Origin: Goniomonas avonlea
Lineage: Eukaryota > Cryptophyceae > Goniomonadida > Goniomonadaceae
DNA: 11,620 nt
Direction of reading: 5' to 3'
NCBI GenBank assembly: GCA_003573635.1
Contig: QUTJ01031420.1
Location: 1-11,620, forward strand
This document shows positions 7,698-11,620 of the stretch, one piece after another (within the stretch, counting starts at the first letter, position 1; every line of letters begins with the position of its first letter). The position numbers were made by a program, and so were the translations under genes. The notes under the pieces are model-generated. The model was not told the origin of the DNA. It did no database searches and was given only the letters and a program-made list of their open reading frames with translations.

Positions 7698-8468
7698 TCA
7701 ATCCGCCATAGCTGCCTGGACCTTTGGGTTCTCGGGCGCGGTTTGCCACATTTTGAAAATCCGCTCTTTGATCTGCGACATCTTGAGCCCCGGGTTCTCC
7801 TCCTTGATAACCGGAGTCATGCGCTCCAGATACGCGTTGTAAGCAGCCTTCATCTTCTTCTCTGGGTGTTTGATGCCTTCACTGGGGCCAGACAGAGCCG
7901 CCATAGCACTGTCAAGATCGCGAGCTGCAGAGAGTGTGTCATGACAAACACCAAACGGAGTCAGTCGCACCTTCGACATAATCTGCGCCACGAGCAGCTG
8001 CTGCGGCAGCTGCCTCACGTGATGCCACATTGGGGTTTTCAGTCAGCGCCCATTGTTCAGCAACAGTTCGTTGCGCCTCCTTCTGCTCCCTTGCTCTGGC
8101 AGTTGCTGCGGCTCGAGCCGCCTCTTCGCGCTGCTGCTCAATTTGTGCTCGTGATTTCTTCTCGTTCTGAACAACCTTGATAGCGTGAGCCTTCTCATCT
8201 TCCGCGGCAAGAGCTTTGTTCTCGGCCTTTCGCTGCAACTCGGCTCGTCTTTTGGCTTCAGCTTGAGCCTGCAAGACATCGTCAGAGCAGATGGCGGCGA
8301 AACAACTGCACGCACCGCCCTCTCCGCCTTCTTGCCAGCAGCTTTGTCGTCATCTCGCCAAGCAGCATCTTCTTGCGCCTTCGCCGCTGCGGCTTGCTTG
8401 GCATTTGCTTTTTCTGCTTTGGCCGCCTTGGCGTTGATTGCCTTTTCGTTGCCACCTTTCTTTGGCAT
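7698..8468 (-). CDS. CCDC124: CCDC124 / Lso2-type ribosome-binding protein, three exons
   Basis: CCDC124 and yeast Lso2 bind the ribosome near the A site and mRNA channel, keep idle 80S ribosomes intact and allow their later recycling. Exons on the minus strand: 8468-8316, 8268-7971, 7924-7698, with GT-AG introns of only 47 and 46 bp (phases 0 and 1). The product is 225 residues, matching the usual size of about 220. The N-terminus MPKKGGNEKAIN followed by an Ala/Lys-rich helix and AAWRDDDK (35-42) is the family's ribosome-binding end. Residues 52-120 are a charged coiled coil. The C-terminal domain, from about 152, reads RDLDSAMAALS, then HPEKKMKAAYNAYLE, then EENPGLKMSQIKERIFKMW and APENP, the hallmark of the family (HMG-box-like spacing). 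The start is the ATG of the MPKK motif; a longer in-frame start at a non-ATG codon further up is unnecessary. It is tail-to-tail with the PDCD2L-like gene and shares a divergent spacer with the membrane-protein gene. Confidence 0.93.
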
Positions 8469-8699
8469 GTTCTGTTCTTGGAGGCTGGAAGTGGAAGTCG
8501 CCAACTCAACCAAGAGTTACCAAGCAAAAGCTTACGTTACCAATCCCCGTTAATGAGCAGCGTATACTCAGTACTCCGATTCTCGCTAGCTACTATACTA
8601 GACTAGTGGCTAGCGAGTTCGTGAGCTCATCGTTTGGGGCGGCAGACCAGCAAGAAGGTCAGCAACCCCCACGGCCAGGCAAGAAGGCCACAGGCAGAG
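8469..8699. promoter_or_regulatory. Divergent promoter region, CCDC124 / membrane protein
   Basis: These 231 bp lie between the two start codons. The region contains a perfect inverted repeat, CTCGCTAGC at 8582-8590 and GCTAGCGAG at 8609-8617, with an 18-bp loop rich in TA/CTAG. This could be a dyad binding site or a hairpin in a leader. No clear TATA box is visible. Confidence 0.5.
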
Positions 8700-10433
8700 A
8701 TGGTGTCGTTGTTCAAGGTTGGCAGCAACTTCGTCGTGCTCCTGGAATGGAACGACGTGTCTGTAACCGTTCGGCCTTATACCTTTTCAGAGACAATCGG
8801 AGATCCGGATGTCTCGCCTCGTTCGCTGGTCCTGCGATGCACCCGAGGGAACCAGAGACTTGTTAATCTTGGAGCGCTTGCTTTCCTTCTTTTCTCAGTT
8901 GTGTCGTTTGTAACTTGGTTCGTGGAGTATGAGGGGCTCGACTTGAACTATCACGGTCGTTGTCTGGACTTCTACGAGCGGGCCAATACTGGCACCGCAG
9001 TATCTGCGCTGCGTGCCACTGCGTATGTGTTCCTTGCGCTGTCTATTGCCGTGTTCACGGTTGCGACACTGCGGTTGCCATTTTCGTACCGCTCTATGGT
9101 GCGGTATCTTATTGAGGCCCGGCGTTTTAGCAAGCAAGAAACCGCCATGGGCCTTCTGATGCTTGTGCCGATTGTGACGTACTCGATTGAAGGGAACTGG
9201 TTTGTGGCGGTATTTTGCTCCTTCGTCATGATTTTTGCGCTTGTCGCTCTTGACGCTGGCGACCTTTGCCTGGTCGCAACCACCGGTCGCGTGCCGACAC
9301 TGATGTGTCTCAGTTTCCATGTCCTGTACGCGTTTCCGTACATCTGCCAAAATAAGCTTCAATGCGGCGCCCATCCAGATCGGATCACGGGTCAAGATGG
9401 CGTGGTTGGGGTAATCCTTGTGCTTGGGCACAAGGTCTGGGAGTATCTGGTCGTGTTTCTCCTGCTGAGCTGGGCCCGCGGATTCGCCACCAAGGTCAGC
9501 CAACCCAAGTGCCCAGCCTATTTCGGGATCGATCAAAACATGCAGCCAGACACTTGGGACAGAGCCAATGCGAGCACAATAACGATCTCCTATAATCAAA
9601 GCACCATCGTCGTGTCGCCGACGGGCAACCTGCCCTCGCCACCTCCCGGCACCGAGAGCCTGGTCCTGCGGTGCACACGCACCAACCAGGGCCTCGTCGT
9701 GGCCGGGTCGACGTTCTTTCTCCTGTTTTCGCTCGTGTCGTGCGCGGCGTGGTTCACAGAGCACGCCGGCATCATCATCGCCCGGGGTGACGACTGCCTC
9801 GAGTTCCTCATCCGTCCCAACACGCAAGGCGCCGTCCAGGTCCTCCGCACTATCGCGTACTGCTTCCTCACGATCACCATCATCGTCTTCACCGTCGCCA
9901 CCCTTCGCCTCCCGACCAGCTACCGCGACATGGCCAGGTACCTCCTCTTTGTCCGCAAGCTCAACACCATGGAGACCTTCTTCGGGCTTATCACGCTGTG
10001 CCCGGCCTTCGCCTACGCCTCCAGAGGCGACTGGTTCATCTCTGTCTTCTGCGTCTTCGTCGTCGCCTTCGCCCTCGTCGCCGCCCACGCCGGCGACATC
10101 TGCCTCCTCGCCGTGCCCAACCGCGTCCCAGTCCTGCTCTGCTTCAGCTTCCACGTCCTCTACGCTGCCCCGTACATCCTCCAGACAGACTCCGCCTGCG
10201 TCGACCAGTCTGCCATCGGCGACGAGCTCTGTGGGTACTTCTGCGTGCTGGCGTCGGCGATCTGGGAGTACACGGTGCCGCTCCTGCTCCTCAACTGGCT
10301 CAAGCTCTACATCAAGAAGCTGCGCCGGCCATGGCTGCCTGCCTTTGTGGAACTCCGGCCCCAGATGGAGGTCACCGGGTTTGACAGCCGGGGGCTGAGT
10401 GAGGCTTCGCAGTGGCGCTACGACGCGTTTTAG
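8700..10433 (+). CDS. Internally duplicated membrane protein, about 12 passes, unknown family
   Basis: I do not recognise this family and assign no function. The 577-residue product is a tandem duplication: residues 42-276 and 320-552 align, and 42-211 against 320-489 align without a gap at about 56% identity by my count (95 of 170). Each half has about six hydrophobic segments: near 57-75, 105-124, 149-163, 167-192, 199-216 and 234-257 in half one, the same plus 275-278 in half two. Shared motifs are SLVLRCTR, VFTVATLRLP followed by SYR, a G-(N/D)-WF pair, FALVA..AGD.CL, RVP and SFHVLYA.PYI. Such pseudo-symmetric doubling is typical of transporters and channels, but nothing here proves transport. 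The start is the first ATG in frame; the frame is open upstream to 8634 with only a TTG. No intron is needed. Third codon positions are far more GC-rich in half two. The last codons (YDAF, stop) are also the first unit of the satellite that follows. Confidence 0.85.
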   Translation: MVSLFKVGSNFVVLLEWNDVSVTVRPYTFSETIGDPDVSPRSLVLRCTRGNQRLVNLGALAFLLFSVVSFVTWFVEYEGLDLNYHGRCLDFYERANTGTAVSALRATAYVFLALSIAVFTVATLRLPFSYRSMVRYLIEARRFSKQETAMGLLMLVPIVTYSIEGNWFVAVFCSFVMIFALVALDAGDLCLVATTGRVPTLMCLSFHVLYAFPYICQNKLQCGAHPDRITGQDGVVGVILVLGHKVWEYLVVFLLLSWARGFATKVSQPKCPAYFGIDQNMQPDTWDRANASTITISYNQSTIVVSPTGNLPSPPPGTESLVLRCTRTNQGLVVAGSTFFLLFSLVSCAAWFTEHAGIIIARGDDCLEFLIRPNTQGAVQVLRTIAYCFLTITIIVFTVATLRLPTSYRDMARYLLFVRKLNTMETFFGLITLCPAFAYASRGDWFISVFCVFVVAFALVAAHAGDICLLAVPNRVPVLLCFSFHVLYAAPYILQTDSACVDQSAIGDELCGYFCVLASAIWEYTVPLLLLNWLKLYIKKLRRPWLPAFVELRPQMEVTGFDSRGLSEASQWRYDAF

Positions 10434-10910
10434 GCCGGGACTGCGTTTTTTGGTCGGGGCTGACATCACGCGTTTTGGGTCGAAACAACGCGTTTTTAGG
10501 TCGGGACTGAGAAAACGCGATTTGGGTCGGCGCCTTTTGGGGTCGAAACCACGAAAACGCGGTTTTGGGCACGCGTTTTCCTATGACGCGTTTTAGGTCA
10601 GGACTGCGAAAACGCGTTTGGGTCGGGGCTGATATCACGCGTTTTGGGTCGAAAAGACGCGTTTTTAGGTCGGGACTGAGAAAACGCGATTTGGGTCGCG
10701 ACTGCCTGTGACTCCTTTGGGGGTTGGAACTGCGACAACGCGGTTGGGTCACGCGTTTTCCGTTTCAGGTCAGGACTGCAAAACGTTTTTTGGGTCGGGA
10801 GTGCAATAATGCGTTTTGGGTCGGACTAATTTCCGATGCCGTTGGCGCTTTTCGTCTCAGGTCGGGAGTGCGAAAACGCGTTTTGGGCCGGGACTGATAT
10901 GACGCGTTAG
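10417..10910. repeat. ACGCGTTTT satellite with a 169-bp higher-order period
   Basis: The tract consists of short diverged units built around aaaacgcgttttgggtcggg, with many ACGCGT sites. A longer period is visible: the block ggtcggggctgacatcacg at 10452 recurs at 10621, and the following 75 bp repeat with few changes, giving a 169-bp higher-order unit. The unit tacgacgcgttttaggccgg at the end of the upstream gene recurs as tatgacgcgttttaggtcag near 10580. No gene is evident in it. Confidence 0.9.
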
Positions 10911-10918
10911 GTCTGGGG

Positions 10919-11190
10919 TATCGTGACATCGACTATCGACTAGCTTGGTCCACGGGCGACTAGTCTATCGCCGAGACTCTATTTCACGTTATTTATCGCT
11001 ATCGTTATATTAGTATCGTGACATCGACTATGAAGGCCGCGATCAGCTTGGACCACGGGCGACTAGTCTCTTGCCGAGACTTTATTTCACGTTATTTGTT
11101 GCGATCGTTATTAGTATCGTGGCATCGACTATGGGCTCTGGATTATGAATCGTCGAGACTCTATTCACGTTATTTATCGCTATCATTGAC
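10919..11190. repeat. About 95-101-bp tandem repeat, three copies
   Basis: Copies start at 10919, 11014 and 11115 with tatcgtgacatcgactat; the third is shortened and diverged. Each contains a gagact(c/t)tattcacgttattt-like stretch, and the first two contain ccacgggcgactagtct. The copies are AT-richer than the preceding satellite. I find no gene or RNA structure that I can support. Confidence 0.85.
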
Positions 11191-11347
11191 CAAGAATGCC
11201 AACGGATATCGGTTTTATCGTTATCGTTATGATTTTTATTATTTTTTATATCGTGATATCTCGCTGATAAATTACACACAATACTGACTCACGACTCTGT
11301 TCCAAACATCGTTGAGCAACATGTTGGGCTGGCCAGGTCGGCACCAG
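11191..11347. other. AT-rich spacer, nothing recognised
   Basis: Between two repeat families lies a tatcgttatcgttatga-type AT-rich stretch and then unique sequence up to 11347. No coding potential, RNA gene or repeat with clear copies was found. Confidence 0.6.
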
Positions 11348-11608
11348 CACACTGTGACATGAACTAGTTCCGCCCTGTGACATGAACTAGTTCCACACTG
11401 TGACATGAACTTGTTCCACACTGTGACATGAACTTGTTCCACACTGTGACATGAACTAGTTCCACACTGTGACATGAACTTGTTCCACACTGTGTCATGA
11501 ACTAGTTCCACACTGTGACATGAACTTGTTCCACACTGTGACATGAACTTGTTCCACACTGTGACATGAACTTGTTCCACGCTGTACGTGACATGAATGA
11601 ACGTGTTC
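11348..11608. repeat. 23-bp tandem array, ten copies plus a degenerate one
   Basis: Ten 23-bp units of cacactgtgacatgaac(t/a)(a/t)gttc start at 11348 and repeat to 11577; an expanded, damaged copy fills 11578-11608. The units come in two forms that differ at one position, GAACTAGTTC (a perfect 10-bp palindrome) or GAACTTGTTC, in the order A,A,T,T,A,T,A,T,T,T. The minus strand is open across the array only because the unit lacks stop codons in the relevant frames. Confidence 0.95.
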
Positions 11609-11620
11609 AACTGTTGTTTC

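Noticed and set aside
9787-10398. Ser/Pro-rich open frame on the plus strand inside the membrane-protein gene
   Set aside because: It lies in the high-GC3 half, where few stop codons occur in any frame; composition is low complexity.
8895-10469. A 524-codon open frame antisense to the membrane-protein gene
   Set aside because: It is rich in Glu/Asp/Arg/Lys as expected for the reverse of a hydrophobic, GC-rich coding frame, has no recognisable domain, and runs into the downstream satellite.
11272-11610. Minus-strand frame with repeating VWNKFMSQCGTSS
   Set aside because: The 23-bp unit lacks stops in the frames used, so the array is open by default; three units give a 23-residue pseudo-repeat.

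Overview
This window is nuclear DNA from a single-celled eukaryote that carries or once carried a flagellum. The coding regions are interrupted by GT-AG introns. One gene is an axonemal-type dynein heavy chain, two others are eukaryote-only ribosome factors, and the spaces between are packed with microsatellites and minisatellites. I see no operons, Shine-Dalgarno sites, tRNA, rRNA or CRISPR. The species cannot be named from the sequence alone.

Layout. (1) 4139 down to the left edge, minus strand: the 5' end of a dynein heavy chain. Five exons can be placed with matching phases (4139-3328, 3271-3043, 1723-1598, 1326-1252, 951-730), and a sixth probable exon runs off the window. Its introns hold a leucine-rich-repeat relic, a GA-rich block, two decayed copies of the gene's own third exon, a 17-bp tandem array, trinucleotide-rich repeats and a small inverted-repeat element. 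(2) 4372-7552, plus: a five-exon PDCD2L/TSR4-type protein, the dedicated chaperone of ribosomal protein uS5, with a Trp-Gly repeat linker. (3) 8468-7698, minus: a three-exon CCDC124 (yeast Lso2-type) ribosome-binding protein of 225 residues. (4) 8700-10433, plus: a single-exon, internally duplicated membrane protein of about 12 passes, of a family I do not recognise. (5) 10434-11620: no gene, but three successive tandem-repeat families.

The four genes alternate in direction. The dynein and PDCD2L genes diverge from a 232-bp spacer. PDCD2L and CCDC124 converge with 145 bp between their stops. CCDC124 and the membrane protein diverge from a 231-bp spacer. PDCD2L and CCDC124 both serve the ribosome (40S assembly and ribosome hibernation/recycling). 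I see no functional link of either to the dynein or the membrane protein.

The splice models are mine, read by eye from protein-family fit, phase agreement and GT-AG ends. Most introns also carry a CTGAY-like branch motif 12-15 nt before the 3' AG, which supports them. The points most worth following up are the duplicated membrane protein and its abrupt change in third-position GC, the satellite that begins inside that gene's last codons, the decayed tandem copies of a dynein exon, and the inverted-repeat element whose end makes a plausible 3' splice site.
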